From CAIZGX01 sp044349305 (GTDB taxonomy: Bacteria > Bacteroidota > Bacteroidia > Flavobacteriales_D > Sanyastnellaceae): a stretch of DNA of 29,337 nucleotides. The number at the start of each line of letters is the position of its first letter. The first letter of the stretch is position 1. Below are positions 29,267 to 29,337 of the stretch, one piece after another. Under the pieces are notes generated by a model. The model had not been told where the DNA came from, did not search any database, and saw only the letters and a list, made by a program, of their open reading frames with translations. The stretch spans positions 1 through 29,337 of the forward strand of contig JBIKRF010000021.1 of assembly GCA_044349305.1 (NCBI GenBank), given 5' to 3'. The translations under genes and the position numbers were made by a program.

Positions 29267-29337
29267 ATGGAACAGAACCTCATTAAATCAGAAATAGAAT
29301 CGCGAATATTTACCATTCGCGGAATGCAGGTGATGCT
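29267..29337 (+). CDS. ORF6N domain protein, 5' end only (window edge)
   Basis: The first 23 codons read MEQNLIKSEIESRIFTIRGM and onward, almost the same protein start as the gene at 27498, with about 80 percent DNA identity and mostly third-position changes. It is therefore a paralog rather than a fresh copy. The rest lies outside the window. Confidence 0.85.
   Translation, partial: MEQNLIKSEIESRIFTIRGMQVM

Overview
The window reads as part of a Bacteroidota chromosome, probably a marine or freshwater member of the Flavobacteriales. The evidence is four secreted proteins or domains in type IX secretion (T9SS) style, several TAnnTTTG-type -7 promoter elements, a DUF4175 gene, a DUF6427-like membrane protein next to purQ, and little sign of Shine-Dalgarno sequences. 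No replication origin, rRNA, CRISPR array, integrase or transposase is visible.

Layout. At 1-4165 (minus) lie a DUF4175 membrane/coiled-coil protein, cut by the window edge, and an ALDH8-like aldehyde dehydrogenase. tRNA-Gln(TTG) and its terminator follow, running straight into dxr (isoprenoid synthesis). At 5543-8578 is a patch of small secreted-protein genes between dxr and pheT: a lipoprotein, a short T9SS-like protein and a seven-repeat propeller-like T9SS protein. This patch holds two leftover copies of the pheT 3' end, which suggests that genes were inserted one after another beside pheT. At 8579-17647 are housekeeping genes: pheT, tRNA-Pro(GGG), rlmF, a DUF6427-purQ-DUF1456 run, a small membrane protein with an alpha/beta hydrolase, and glyS. 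At 18022-25965 (minus) is a 2647-residue cell-surface protein with three LamG-like domains, twelve tandem 80-residue Ig-like repeats plus a thirteenth, four MopE-type metal-binding repeats and a T9SS sorting domain. At 26153-29337 is an accessory strip: an XRE regulator, a MazF/PemK-type toxin-antitoxin pair, an ORF6N protein, an Abi-family protein with a HEPN RxxxxH motif, and the start of a second ORF6N gene.

The most unusual feature is the spacer DNA. Seven intergenic stretches consist of tiny palindromic 'words' (stems of 2-8 bp, nearly always with a 3-nt loop such as GAA, TTC or AAA) separated by a constant spacer. There are three dialects: GAAT/ATTC, TTGA/TCAA, and a 14-bp form with CCAAY/GGAAT spacers. 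The arrays run into neighbouring genes and supply the stop codon or C-terminus of rlmF, the ORF6N gene, the Abi gene and possibly the DUF1456 gene. A separate 20-bp purine/pyrimidine repeat found before glyS encodes the signal peptide of the giant surface protein. I do not recognise this organised repeat system as a described family. I could run no searches, so novelty is unproven.

All functional calls come from motif recognition by eye. Statements on mechanism (serial insertion, repeat spread, cassette behaviour) are inference.
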